A stretch of 34,210 nucleotides of DNA from Acidimicrobiaceae bacterium (GCA_003151955.1 PLZB01000105.1:145646-179855), one strand, 5' to 3'; shown: positions 7,154-15,657, counted from the first letter of the stretch. Notes: generated by a model from the sequence alone, not told the origin. Translations and numbers: made by a program.

Positions 7154-8181
7154 TCAGCGAACGTGTCCGGCATGCACGGATCTACCACGGCTGGTCCCAG
7201 GACAGGCTTGCGACACTCATTGGGAAGACCCAAGGCGCCATCTCCCACATCGAAAAAGGTGAGCCGGTCGCGCCGGATACCCTGGCGGCGATCGCCCAGC
7301 AGACTCAATTCGCACCCTGGTTCTTCGAACGGGGGAATCTTCCCGATCTGCCCCAAGGGAGCCTCAGGTTCCGGAAGCGCGCCTCGGCCCGAGTAAGGGA
7401 CGACGACCGCATCCGGGCCCACGTCCGGCAGACCGTAGAAGTTCTCAATGACATGCGGGAGCGGACACCGAAGCTCCGCCTTCCTGTACGCGTCGAGCCG
7501 GTGGCCTCTGGAGACTTGGTGGACGTTGACTTCGTCGAGGCCCTTGCCCTCGGGTGCAGGGAGTGGCTCGGGGTTGGGAGGTTAGATCCGATCCCGAACC
7601 TCACGCGAGCCGTCGAGAGGGCCGGGGTGGCCGTGATCGGATCGAGCCAGGAAATCGAGAAGCATGAGGGGGCGAGCTACTGGCCCGACTACCCCAACGG
7701 ACGCCCGATCATTTGCCTCAGTCGAAACAAGCCGGGGGATCGAAACCGACTAAGCCTCGCTCACGAACTTGGCCACCTCGTGCTGCATCAGAACCGGACT
7801 ATTGACACGGCGGAGAGTGAGGCCGAGGCATTCAGATTTGCTGGAGCGCTTCTTCTCCCCCAGCAGGTGGCCTACGACGAGATCGAGCGCCCCGTCACCC
7901 TGCGGGAGTTGGCAATCGTGAAGTCGAAGTACGGAATCTCGATCCGGGCATTGATCCGCCGCTGCCTGGACCTCGGACTCATTAGCGCAGAACGTCGAAT
8001 TTCTCTTGAAAAGCAGGTCTCGGCGCGTGGCTGGCACAAGGAGGAGCCAGTCTATGTGCCAGTCGAGCAACCGCAACTGGTCCGGGAGATTGTCCTGGCG
8101 GCCACAGGCATCGACAATCCTGCCCGACTTCACCAGGTACTGGGACTGCCCCCAATTGCAATCCGAGACATGGTCGCCTGA
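7150..8181 (+). CDS. XRE-family HTH regulator fused to ImmA/IrrE metallopeptidase
   Basis: This 343-residue two-domain protein has an N-terminal Cro/CI-type helix-turn-helix (residues about 3-60: RVRHARIYHGWSQDRLATL, then GKTQGAISHIEKGE). A linker follows, then a COG2856-type zinc-protease domain with AHELGHLVLH (HExxH at 205-209) and a downstream ESEAEAFRFAGALLLP helix that supplies the third ligand. Proteins of this layout act as repressors, as antitoxins, or as proteases that relieve repression after DNA damage or phage entry. It overlaps the preceding gene by 4 bases. The palindrome in the operon promoter is the natural candidate binding site. The exact role (antitoxin versus anti-repressor) cannot be decided from sequence. 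Confidence 0.88.
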   Translation: MISERVRHARIYHGWSQDRLATLIGKTQGAISHIEKGEPVAPDTLAAIAQQTQFAPWFFERGNLPDLPQGSLRFRKRASARVRDDDRIRAHVRQTVEVLNDMRERTPKLRLPVRVEPVASGDLVDVDFVEALALGCREWLGVGRLDPIPNLTRAVERAGVAVIGSSQEIEKHEGASYWPDYPNGRPIICLSRNKPGDRNRLSLAHELGHLVLHQNRTIDTAESEAEAFRFAGALLLPQQVAYDEIERPVTLRELAIVKSKYGISIRALIRRCLDLGLISAERRISLEKQVSARGWHKEEPVYVPVEQPQLVREIVLAATGIDNPARLHQVLGLPPIAIRDMVA

Positions 8182-8237
8182 TCCTGCCCGGAGTGCGTCG
8201 GATCCAGTTCTGTAAATCGAGGTAGAAGACTAGCGCT

Positions 8238-8424
8238 CTACTCGGGGCATCGCTTCTGCTGCCATGATTCCCATTGGGAGCGGGTGAAGCAAGCACCGCA
8301 GAGTTCACAATCAAAATCTCCAGTCTGGGCCCCCAGGAAGTACTCCTTGGTCAGTGCCGCCCGGTCGCAGATGGCTTCACAGACCCGCTTCCCTGCCGCC
8401 TGTCGTGATTCTCGCAGCTTCTGA
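8238..8424 (-). pseudogene. 3' part of an 81-codon Cys-rich gene split by the IS
   Basis: Joining this segment to 10155-10218 and counting the duplicated TCTGA only once restores an unbroken 82-codon frame (246 nt, a multiple of 3) that ends in TAG at 8238-8240. This part encodes residues from about 22 to 81, including the Cys-rich cluster CELCGAC (59-65) and Cys79, a probable zinc ribbon. The intact gene would have followed the VirB4 gene directly in the transfer operon. I do not recognise the family. On its own, this part has no visible start or ribosome-binding site. Confidence 0.75.
8420..8424. repeat. Target-site duplication, left copy
   Basis: TCTGA immediately outside the left inverted repeat is identical to 10155-10159 on the other side of the IS. 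A 4-5 bp duplication is usual for IS1380-type insertion. Confidence 0.85.
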
Positions 8425-10154
8425 CCTGGATCGGCGTGTAGGGCGGCGAGGGTTTCGGTTGTAGGTCTTGGTGGGGCGTGTTGGGGGGGTTGAGGTAGGG
8501 GTGGGGCTGTCGCCGGGTGTGGGGGCGTGGCGGTCCAGGCCGGGGGTAGCGCTGGTGTGTTGCCGGCGGCGGTTCGGGTGGGCGGCCGGGTGGTGCCGGG
8601 GTGGCTATGGGCTGGCGTCGGCGAGGAGTTGGTCGAGGGTGCGCCAGGCGTCGCCGAAGGGGCCGTGGTGGTCTTCGGGGGAGCAGTGGACTTCGATCCG
8701 GCCGGCGTGGGTGGTGATCCGGGCCGCGACGCAGATGAGGTCGCGGCGGAGGCGTTTGCCGTGGACTCGGCCCCGGCGTCGTTTCCGGCGGGAGAGTGGG
8801 TCGGGGGCGGTGTCGTGGCCGGTGAGGGCTTGGAGCCAGGAGGAGATGTTGACGGCGAGGAGCGCGGCCCACATCCACATGGTGTTGACGTCCTGGTAGC
8901 CCGACGGCATGTGCCGCAGGGCCAGGCCCAGCTTCGAGTCTTTGATGGTCTCTTCGATCAGGGCCCGTTTCCGGAACCAGGCTTCGATCTCGACGGGGGA
9001 GCCGGGCAAGTTGGTGATGATGAACGAGTAGGCCCAGGCGTGGGCGCCGACGCCGGCTTCGAGCAATGCGAGCTGGTTCGGGTCGATGGTCCGACGCCGT
9101 CGGCTTCTGGAGTCGGCGGACAGGTCGTCGGCGGTGACCATGACCCGTCGGCAGATGGTCCGCGCCCCGGGCGGCCAGGTGCCTGGGAGGTAGTCGCATT
9201 CGGCGACCTCGGCGTTCATCCCTCGGGCCTTTTCCCAGCAACCGACTGGGAGTTTCCGTTCCGAACGCCACACCGGGCCGGTCCGTTTCACGGCGATGGC
9301 GTAGTCCGCTCCGACCCCGAGAGCGGCGACGGCGATCTTGTGGTCGAAGAACGCGGAGTCGCCCCGGACGATCGGCCGGCCCAACCCGTCGGGCAGAGCA
9401 GCGACAGCCCGGGTCAACAGGCCGGCGGCTTGGGTTCGGGGATCGGTCCGTCCCGACCCGAAGTCCGCGGCGAGAACCCAGCCCGTGTCGGCCCACACCG
9501 CGGGATGAGGCCGATAGACCTTCTGGCCCTGGTAGTTGAAGTCGGCGCCTTCTTTCTCCCGGCCGTAGACCTCGACGTCGGTCGGGTCGAGATCGATCGT
9601 CGGCCGGATCGAGGCCAGGCGTTCCCGCCGGTCGGCGGGCAGCCGGGCGAACACCTCCCGGACCAGCACGGCGTTGGCCGTCTCGACGTGGGAAGCGACC
9701 GCGGCGGTGAACCGCCGGCCCAGACCGATCGCTGTCGTGGGCGCCGGGATGCCTGACACGGCCCGCAGTCCGACGCCGGCCTCATCGGCGCGTTGATGGT
9801 CCAGGTCGCAGAAGAAGTCGCCGCCCGACAGCATCGTCTCCGCCAACGACAGCATCAGACCGCCGAGCGTCAATCCCCGGCGCCGGACCTTGAACCGAGG
9901 GCTGTCATGGTCGATTGCCGCCGAGATCCCGACCAGCTCATCGAGCTTCGCCACCAGCCGCAGCCCACCTCGAGGAGTGATCCGACCGTCCGGCGCGCCA
10001 AGCACCACCCGCCGCTTCGCCTTCGCTATCCTCGCCACCAGACAGGTGCCTTTCGTTTCGGGATTTTGGGCTGTCGCAAGCACCATTTTCCCAGGGGAAA
10101 GGCACCCTGTCGCGTATCGAACTCCTGTTCGCGTCCCTTACGCGCCGATCAAGG
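8425..10154 (-). mobile_element. Complete IS1380-family insertion sequence
   Basis: This 1730-bp element is bounded by imperfect inverted repeats. The left end reads CCTGGATCGGCGTGTAGGG (8425-8443). The right end, read inward on the minus strand from 10154, is CCTTGATCGGCGCGTAAGG. They agree at 16 of 19 positions. It is flanked by a direct repeat TCTGA at 8420-8424 and 10155-10159, a 5-bp target-site duplication. The single gene is an IS1380-type DDE transposase. Inserted into the last gene of the transfer operon, it is apparently intact and probably recent, since both the target repeat and the split frame are still perfect. Confidence 0.93.
8605..10086 (-). CDS. IS1380-family transposase
   Basis: This 493-residue DDE transposase catalyses movement of the surrounding IS. 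Features of the family are the segment IDLDPTDVEVYG near residue 165 with the first catalytic Asp region, YQGQKVYRPHPA, then GDSAFFDHKI with the second acidic residue near 245, and a C-terminal RALIEETIKDSKLGLALRHMPS with the catalytic Glu. Length fits the family. The start is ATG 10086. The 14 bases just before it form a dyad (TTTCCC/GGGAAA at 10087-10100) that could mask the start region. The gene is complete, with no frameshift or internal stop. Confidence 0.92.
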   Translation of the reverse strand: MVLATAQNPETKGTCLVARIAKAKRRVVLGAPDGRITPRGGLRLVAKLDELVGISAAIDHDSPRFKVRRRGLTLGGLMLSLAETMLSGGDFFCDLDHQRADEAGVGLRAVSGIPAPTTAIGLGRRFTAAVASHVETANAVLVREVFARLPADRRERLASIRPTIDLDPTDVEVYGREKEGADFNYQGQKVYRPHPAVWADTGWVLAADFGSGRTDPRTQAAGLLTRAVAALPDGLGRPIVRGDSAFFDHKIAVAALGVGADYAIAVKRTGPVWRSERKLPVGCWEKARGMNAEVAECDYLPGTWPPGARTICRRVMVTADDLSADSRSRRRRTIDPNQLALLEAGVGAHAWAYSFIITNLPGSPVEIEAWFRKRALIEETIKDSKLGLALRHMPSGYQDVNTMWMWAALLAVNISSWLQALTGHDTAPDPLSRRKRRRGRVHGKRLRRDLICVAARITTHAGRIEVHCSPEDHHGPFGDAWRTLDQLLADASP

Positions 10155-10159
10155 TCTGA
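10155..10159. repeat. Target-site duplication, right copy
   Basis: TCTGA immediately outside the right inverted repeat matches the left copy exactly. Removing one copy together with the IS restores the reading frame of the interrupted gene. Confidence 0.85.
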
Positions 10160-10218
10160 GCGTCGTCCATCTGCATCGGCTCATGGTCGCCCCGCCACGT
10201 GAGTGTGTCAACCCGCAC
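10155..10218 (-). pseudogene. 5' part of the Cys-rich gene split by the IS
   Basis: GTG at 10218, overlapping the end of the VirB4 gene by 11 nt, begins a frame encoding about 22 residues (VRVDTLTWRGDHEP, then MQMDDAQ) before the IS interrupts it. The continuation lies at 8238-8424. An in-frame ATG at codon 15 is an alternative start. The upstream frame is closed by a TGA shortly before the GTG. The gene was the distal member of the transfer operon. Confidence 0.7.
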
Positions 10219-11746
10219 GTCCCCGAATAGTCAACATCCTCGAGTCTGTATCGAACAACGCCAACTCGTCGGGGGTGCACAGATGCCTTACGACGAAGGC
10301 CCTTTCGTTGACTCGCCAGAGACCCTCGCCGCGGGCGAGCTCGGGGAGCTGGGCGACCTCGACGGAGGTGAGGCCGAGGACCTTGCCGGCGGCCTGGGCC
10401 TCGTCGAACGGCTCGTTGTAGAGGATCCGCGTGGCGGTGTCCCCGAGGAGTCCCTGGGCCAGTCCACGGGACTGTGATCCGGCTTCGCCTACGGCGTCGA
10501 GGTCGGAGAGGCGGTGGACGACCATCAGGTTGGCGAGCCCCCAGGCTCGGGACAGCTTCCACTGGGCCTGCATCCGGGCCAGGAGGGCCGGCTGGGCGAG
10601 GAGCCGCCAGGCTTCGTCGTAGACCACGAGCCGCTGGCCACCATCGATGTCAGCCAGGGCCGCTTCCATCCACGTCGAGGCGCAGGTCATGACCATCCCG
10701 ATGAGGGTGTCCGAGCCTGTGATGGCCGACAGGTCGAGGGACAGCATCGGCAGGGAGGGGTCGAAGCGGACGGTCGAGGGGCCGTCGAACAGGCCGGCGA
10801 GATCGCCTCGTACGAGGCGGGTGAGAGCGTGGCCGGCTTCCCGGCCGTCGGCTCGGAGCTGGTCGACGCTGGAGCCGGCGGTGGCCTGCTGCGGATCGAG
10901 CATGGCGTCGACCACCATCGGCAGGACCGGGTCGTCGTTGTTGGCCTGGGCGTCGGCCAGGGCGGTGTCGAGAGCAGTCCGCTCGGTGGCTTGGAGCGGC
11001 CGGCCCAGCGTCGATTCGGCAAGGGCAGCGACGAGGCCCATGCGCCGGGCGACGACCTGGGCCCGCCAGGACGCCTCGCCGACGGTTGAGGGCCGGGGCC
11101 CCTCGTCGAGGGGGTTGAGGCGGGCCGGGCTTCCGACCCCGAGCTCGACGGCCTGGCCGCCGACGGCCCGGGTCACGACCGTCCACTCCCCTTTCGGGTC
11201 CCCCGGGACGTAGACGCGGCGCCCGAAGGCGACGCAGCGGACGGCGAGCGACTTGGCCAGGGTGGACTTCCCCCGGCCGATCTGGCCGGCGAGGAAGACG
11301 TTCGGGTTAGTGAGCGCCCCCTGACGGTAGAGCTCCCAGGGGTCGAAGCAGAACGCGGAGCCGGACCAGGCGTCCTGGCCGATCAGGATCCCCGCCGCCC
11401 CCAGACCCTCTTCGGCGAGGAACGGGTAGGCGCCGGCGAGGACCTCGGAGGTGGCTCGGTGGGGTGCCATGGTGAGCCGGCGGTAGGAGCGGCCGGCCGC
11501 CGGGCCGGGCTCGCCTCCTGCCGGGAGGTACGGGCGATCGCGCTGCTCCTGACGCAACGCCTCGAGCTCGGCCCGACGTTCGGCCATGAGCTGGCGGCGG
11601 TGCTCGACCTCGACCCGCCGGGCGGCCCGGACGTGGCGTCGGGCCTTCCTGGCCGGGGACCATCCGGCCACTCCGTAGACGCGGGAGTCGGGGTCGACGG
11701 GCAGACGGGGAGGAGCGTCGGCGGCCTCCTTGGCTCGCCTGGCCAT
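10208..11746 (-). CDS. VirB4-like conjugal transfer ATPase
   Basis: This is the motor ATPase of the mating channel, 512 residues long. Walker A is GQIGRGKST (about 154-162) and Walker B is LVVYDEAW (about 370-377), followed by a SRAWGLANLMVVHRLSDLDAVG helix-strand typical of VirB4/TraC C-termini. The N-terminal 90 residues are charged and helical (Arg/Glu-rich). The N-terminal VirB4 domain is absent, which fits actinobacterial systems where that part is supplied by the separate SCO6880-type protein encoded just upstream. ATG at 11746 shares one base with that gene's stop (TGATG). A longer Arg/Pro-rich upstream frame is an artefact of overlap with SCO6880. Confidence 0.9.
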   Translation of the reverse strand: MARRAKEAADAPPRLPVDPDSRVYGVAGWSPARKARRHVRAARRVEVEHRRQLMAERRAELEALRQEQRDRPYLPAGGEPGPAAGRSYRRLTMAPHRATSEVLAGAYPFLAEEGLGAAGILIGQDAWSGSAFCFDPWELYRQGALTNPNVFLAGQIGRGKSTLAKSLAVRCVAFGRRVYVPGDPKGEWTVVTRAVGGQAVELGVGSPARLNPLDEGPRPSTVGEASWRAQVVARRMGLVAALAESTLGRPLQATERTALDTALADAQANNDDPVLPMVVDAMLDPQQATAGSSVDQLRADGREAGHALTRLVRGDLAGLFDGPSTVRFDPSLPMLSLDLSAITGSDTLIGMVMTCASTWMEAALADIDGGQRLVVYDEAWRLLAQPALLARMQAQWKLSRAWGLANLMVVHRLSDLDAVGEAGSQSRGLAQGLLGDTATRILYNEPFDEAQAAGKVLGLTSVEVAQLPELARGEGLWRVNERAFVVRHLCTPDELALFDTDSRMLTIRGRAG

Positions 11747-13191
11747 CAGAACGGGCTCCGGGCGAAGGGCAGGGCGGCCGTCACGAAGCCCTGGAGCTGG
11801 TGGCCGTAGAGGGGGCGGACCTCGCAGGTCGACTGGGCAGCGGCCCGGGTGATCGCCGCCGTGGCGGCCTCGAGGTCGGGCACGCTGTCGGCGGTCACGG
11901 TCACGAACCCGGTGAACTCGATGTCGGTGTGCCCGGAGATCACCGAGCGCTCCCGGGCCAGGAGGTCCTCGTACTCCTGGCTGTCGGAGAGGTCGGCGAG
12001 CTGGCCGACCCGGGCCTTCTGGGCCGAGTCGGCGACAGCCTCGGTCTTGTCCCGGCGGATCTGTCGGAGCGCCGTGTCGGTCGCCAACGGCCGGGCAAGG
12101 ATCGACAGCGTCCGGCGCACCCCTGGGGCGAAGATCAGCGGGTGGAGGAAGTCCGGAGGCACGGCGATCCGGGGCCATTCGGAGATCCACAGCACCATGG
12201 AGTACGCCGAGTCGTGACGGAGCCGGTCCCAGGTCTCCGAGACGGCCACCGGCCCGGCGTGGGCCAGGTTCGCAGCCGGGTCGGTCCGGGGGTCGATGTG
12301 GACGGCCGGATCGAACGCACCACGGACCATGGCGGCCAGGTCGGCCTCGCCGAGCCAGCCGCCCGAGCGGAGCCCGGCCTGGCGCAGCGCATCGGTAAGG
12401 CTGGCCATGTCGCCCCGGAGAACCTCGGCCGCCCCCGCCACCCCCCGGCCTGCGGCCTTGATCGCCCGACCGGCGGCCCGCATGTCGAGGGCCAGGCTGA
12501 TGGTGGTTCGATGGGTCGACGAGTCGAGACGGACCTGGTCGAGCAGCGTCCGGTACTGGACGTCGGCGAACCCGCCGTCGTGGGTGCCGTGGCTCTCGAA
12601 CCATTCGACCTGGCCCCGGGCCGGGTCGGGGATCGTCGCCTCCAGCACCTGGATGGCGGCGCAGCTCCCCGACTGGGCCAGCTGGGCCAGGACCCGGCCC
12701 CAGTGGCTCACCCGCTGGGCCCGGTCGGAGTCGTCCAGCAGGACGAACGCCGGGTGGCTGACCGACACGACGGCGGCCAGGGTGCTGCGGTGCGGATCGT
12801 GGATCATGGCCGCCCCGGTCGCCTCATCGACGTGGAGACGCATCGACGCCGCGTCACCGGGTAGGGCCAGCGTTCCGGCCGGGCGGGGCTTGGTGGGCCG
12901 GGCCCGGAACTCGCCCTGGCCGGCCGCCTTCCGGGCGCCGTAGTGGCCGGCGGTACCGGCCCACTCGACCGCCGGCCGGCCGGCGACGCGGACGAACGCC
13001 GAGGCCGCCAGCGGCGCCCACAGCAGCCCGGCCACCGAGAACGCCATCGGCCCTCCCGTGAACAGGGCACCGACAGCCACGGCGGCTGCCGCGGCCATTA
13101 CCGCCACCCGGGGGGCGGTGAAGCCGAGGAGCAGACCTCGGGTGGAGCGCCGGGCGAACCGGACGCTCAGAGGCGCAGAAGGGGTGCTCAC
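11746..13191 (-). CDS. SCO6880-family conjugal transfer protein
   Basis: This 481-residue protein has two hydrophobic segments (about 28-48 and 50-72) near the N-terminus, in the PrgI/VirB3-like position, and a large soluble domain. The stretch QGEFRARPTKPRPAGTLALPG and the later WGRVLAQLAQSGSCAAIQVLE are characteristic of the SCO6880 family. It probably combines the VirB3-like anchor with the N-terminal VirB4 domain. GTG start at 13191 has AGGAG 7 nt upstream. The stop overlaps the ATPase start, so both are made in fixed ratio. It acts at the inner face of the membrane. Confidence 0.88.
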   Translation of the reverse strand: MSTPSAPLSVRFARRSTRGLLLGFTAPRVAVMAAAAAVAVGALFTGGPMAFSVAGLLWAPLAASAFVRVAGRPAVEWAGTAGHYGARKAAGQGEFRARPTKPRPAGTLALPGDAASMRLHVDEATGAAMIHDPHRSTLAAVVSVSHPAFVLLDDSDRAQRVSHWGRVLAQLAQSGSCAAIQVLEATIPDPARGQVEWFESHGTHDGGFADVQYRTLLDQVRLDSSTHRTTISLALDMRAAGRAIKAAGRGVAGAAEVLRGDMASLTDALRQAGLRSGGWLGEADLAAMVRGAFDPAVHIDPRTDPAANLAHAGPVAVSETWDRLRHDSAYSMVLWISEWPRIAVPPDFLHPLIFAPGVRRTLSILARPLATDTALRQIRRDKTEAVADSAQKARVGQLADLSDSQEYEDLLARERSVISGHTDIEFTGFVTVTADSVPDLEAATAAITRAAAQSTCEVRPLYGHQLQGFVTAALPFARSPF

Positions 13192-13200
13192 GAGGTGCTC

Positions 13201-14508
13201 CTAGATCGAAGGGTTGGGTGCCGCCGTCGTGCCCGTGGGCCGGGACGGCGTCTGGCTCGACGTGGGTGTGGACGTTGCCGGCGGGGTGTCTCCCCCGGGC
13301 GGCGAGGCTGGAGTGGCCGGGCCCGACGAACTCCCGGCCGCCGGCGAGCTCCCCGTTCCAGAAGAGGGTCCGGGTCCGGAGGCTGGTCCGGCGGCGGTGG
13401 TCGGGCCGGAGCTCCCAGAGATGGATGACTTGCCCGCTCCGGCCATGGCGGTGGCCAGTCCCGGTGTCGACGAGGCTCCAGCGGCGGCGCCGGCCCCACC
13501 GGCAGCCGTCGTTCCGCCAGCCGCCGCACCGCCGGCGGGTCCGCCGACGGCCGCGGTCGCCAAGGGGGCGGCCTTCTGGGCCATCCGCCCACCGGCAGCG
13601 ACGCCCCCGGCGGCGGTGGACCCCATGCTGTGGAGCTGGTGGGCGTGGTCGCCGGTGAAGTGGACCATCTTCAGCGCCAGCCACGGCGCGAACCCGGCCA
13701 TGCACAGCACCAGGATCCCAGAGACGACTTGGGTGATCTGCTGGGTCTCCCCCGTTCCGGCCTGGCCGGCGCCTTCGACGAGGATGCCGTAGCCGGCAAC
13801 GAAGATCAGGACCAGGATCAGCTTCGAGACGATGAGGGCAACGGTCATCTCGATCCACTTCCGGGTCCACGACACCGTGATGTCGGCCAGAGAGCCGGCG
13901 AACGCCAGCGGGGCGAACACGGCGGTGACGACGAGGAGGACCTTGCGGATAACGAGCGAGGCGTAGACGATCACGACGGCGACGAGGCAGGCCAGCGAGA
14001 GCAGCAGGAGCCCGGCCGGGCCGCCGACCGTGATGGTGATGGCGGTGCCGCCCAGGACGAGCTTGCCGAGCCCAGCGACGTCGGTTCCGGTGGTGACCTG
14101 GGCGATTCCCTGGCAGAGCTGGTCGGTGGCGCCGAGGAGGACGTTGACGACGGCGATGGCCACCCCGCCACCGATGAAGGCCACGACGAGCCCTTTGAAG
14201 GCCCGGCCGATCCCGCCGGCTTCGCGTCGGAGCACGCTCTGGATGATCTGCAGGACGAACAGGCCGACCGCCACCACGCCAGCGATGGCGGCGACGATCC
14301 CGAGCTCCAGGTTGAAGCCGGCTCCGCCGAGGTTGACGGCGGTCGCCGCGTTGATCTGGGTCCACAGCCAGCTCACGGCGTGGTCCGCAGCGCTTCCGAA
14401 GGACTGGGCGATCGACTGGAAGGCGTCGCCGGCCACCGACTTGGCCACGCCGCCGGCGCAGGAGCTGTAGCTGGTCGGGTCGTACCAGTTGCAGGTGGTG
14501 GTTGGCAT
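13201..14508 (-). CDS. TrbL/VirB6-like polytopic membrane protein
   Basis: This 435-residue channel component has several hydrophobic segments between residues about 65 and 280, for example GIVAAIAGVVAVGLFVLQII, ITVGGPAGLLLLSLACLVAV and LIVSKLILVLIFVAGYGIL. A low-complexity Gly/Ala/Ser/Pro/Thr tail of about 130 residues follows. The amphipathic N-terminus is Cys-containing (CNWYDPTSYSSC). This organisation matches TrbL/VirB6-type proteins of Gram-positive mating systems. The tail probably extends into the wall or cytoplasm. The ATG at 14508 directly abuts the upstream TAG. The downstream gap to SCO6880 is 9 nt. Confidence 0.85.
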   Translation of the reverse strand: MPTTTCNWYDPTSYSSCAGGVAKSVAGDAFQSIAQSFGSAADHAVSWLWTQINAATAVNLGGAGFNLELGIVAAIAGVVAVGLFVLQIIQSVLRREAGGIGRAFKGLVVAFIGGGVAIAVVNVLLGATDQLCQGIAQVTTGTDVAGLGKLVLGGTAITITVGGPAGLLLLSLACLVAVVIVYASLVIRKVLLVVTAVFAPLAFAGSLADITVSWTRKWIEMTVALIVSKLILVLIFVAGYGILVEGAGQAGTGETQQITQVVSGILVLCMAGFAPWLALKMVHFTGDHAHQLHSMGSTAAGGVAAGGRMAQKAAPLATAAVGGPAGGAAAGGTTAAGGAGAAAGASSTPGLATAMAGAGKSSISGSSGPTTAAGPASGPGPSSGTGSSPAAGSSSGPATPASPPGGDTPPATSTPTSSQTPSRPTGTTAAPNPSI

Positions 14509-15345
14509 CTACGTCTCCGTCCAGCTGGCGACGAGGGCGGTGCCGTAGCCCTGGTGGTAGAGCCCGGAGCCGAGCTGGACCACCATGGATATCCGGTGGC
14601 TGGTGGTGGCGGTTCCCGACGTCACCTTCAGGACGGCGGTGACGTCCTCGACGGCGGCGTAGAGGTCGCGGGGCTGCCAGCCGGCGTCGACCATCTGCTG
14701 CCAGTGGGCGTCGGGGGTGACCTGGACGGTGCTGACCGTCCAGCGAACCCCGGCCGCCGAGTCCGCCTGCCACTGGGCGGCCGACGGGATCGGGGAGGTC
14801 TCCCCGGGGGTGGTGGCCGGATCGAGCAGCGTGGCGTTCAGCATCCGGTTCTGGACACCGGCCGGGATCCCGGGGAGGAGGTCGGCGCCCGACTGAGCGA
14901 CGAGCCAGGGGCCGAGGGTGCCGAGGGTCTGGTGGGAGAAGTCGATGTCGAGCAGCCCGGAGACGAACTCCCGGGTCCAGCCGTCGGGGGTGTCGTTCGG
15001 CGTCAGCGCCGGCCAGCCTCCCGCCACGGCGGGAGCAGGCAGGGCGATCGCCTCGACCCGACCCATGCTCGCCTCGTTGGCGGCCGAGGCGAAACCCTGG
15101 GTGAAGCCCTGATCGTCCTGCTGCTGGACGGGGGTGTCGGCGGGAATGGCGGTGGTCGGTGCCACCGGCTGCAAGCCGCCGGAAGGAGCGGCCGCAGTCG
15201 CCGGTATCACCGCCGAGGTCGAGGTCACTGCATTGGGTCGGGAGGCGGCGTGCCCGGGGCCTGAGACCACGGCGGCGACCCCTCCGACGATCACCAGGAT
15301 TCCGAGCAGCCCCGCGACGGCGGTGAGCAGGCGACGTCTCCTCAC
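14509..15345 (-). CDS. VirB8-position bitopic transfer protein
   Basis: This 278-residue protein has an Arg-rich start (MRRRRLL), one membrane segment (about 8-28), a Pro/Ala/Thr linker (about 35-75) and an extracellular domain of about 190 residues. The end of that domain shows a beta-rich pattern (TAVLKVTSGTATTSHRISMVVQLGSG). Topology and position match VirB8/TcpC-like proteins that bridge membrane and wall in Gram-positive conjugation, but I see no diagnostic motif. Start is GTG at 15345 in a GTGA overlap with the upstream DUF6112 gene. Confidence 0.7.
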   Translation of the reverse strand: MRRRRLLTAVAGLLGILVIVGGVAAVVSGPGHAASRPNAVTSTSAVIPATAAAPSGGLQPVAPTTAIPADTPVQQQDDQGFTQGFASAANEASMGRVEAIALPAPAVAGGWPALTPNDTPDGWTREFVSGLLDIDFSHQTLGTLGPWLVAQSGADLLPGIPAGVQNRMLNATLLDPATTPGETSPIPSAAQWQADSAAGVRWTVSTVQVTPDAHWQQMVDAGWQPRDLYAAVEDVTAVLKVTSGTATTSHRISMVVQLGSGLYHQGYGTALVASWTET

Positions 15346-15626
15346 AAGCTGCCTCCGGCGCCGGCGAAGAAGTTGATCAGCGTGACGGCGCCTCCGATGA
15401 GGAGGGCGGCGGTGAAGGCCACCAGGACCCCGGTCTTGCCCCGGCCGGCCAGGACGGGGTTGACCGAGTGGTTGCCGACGGCCCAGACGATGGCGGAGAT
15501 CGCCAGCCCGGCCAGGGCGGCGATCAGCCCGATCGTGAGCAGCGCACCGACGATGTTCTGCAGCTCTGAGATCCCCGGGAGGCCCGTGGTGTTGGGGGTC
15601 ACGCTCACATTGGCCAGCAGTCTCAT
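15342..15626 (-). CDS. DUF6112-like small membrane protein (VirB2-like position)
   Basis: This 94-residue protein has two hydrophobic helices (about 28-48 and 68-90) separated by a short basic loop (AGRGKTG). The preserved GISELQNIVGALLTIGLIAALAGLAISA region is what I recognise as DUF6112 of actinobacterial transfer operons. The size and two-helix topology are like VirB2/TrbC pilins. ATG 15626 has AGGAGAG 6-9 nt upstream, a much better start than codons further upstream, which lie over the hydrolase gene. Pilin function is inference. Confidence 0.75.
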   Translation of the reverse strand: MRLLANVSVTPNTTGLPGISELQNIVGALLTIGLIAALAGLAISAIVWAVGNHSVNPVLAGRGKTGVLVAFTAALLIGGAVTLINFFAGAGGSL

Positions 15627-15657
15627 GGTGTTCTCTCCTGTGGTGGGGTGGTTGCTG

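Noticed and set aside
8185..8245. A bulged dyad between the HTH-protease gene and the split Cys-rich gene
   Set aside because: A GAGGTAGA/TCTACTC stem is imperfect and has no T-tract, so I could not call it a terminator.
8351..9496. A 381-codon frame on the same strand as the transposase
   Set aside because: It is a Pro/Arg-rich frame-shifted overlay of the IS1380 transposase and runs past the IS end.
13630..15264. A 544-codon plus-strand open frame across the TrbL and VirB8-position genes
   Set aside because: It is Asp/Gly/Glu/Arg-rich with no domain, and is the opposite-strand shadow expected over high-GC membrane genes. The minus-strand genes have membrane segments and coupled starts.
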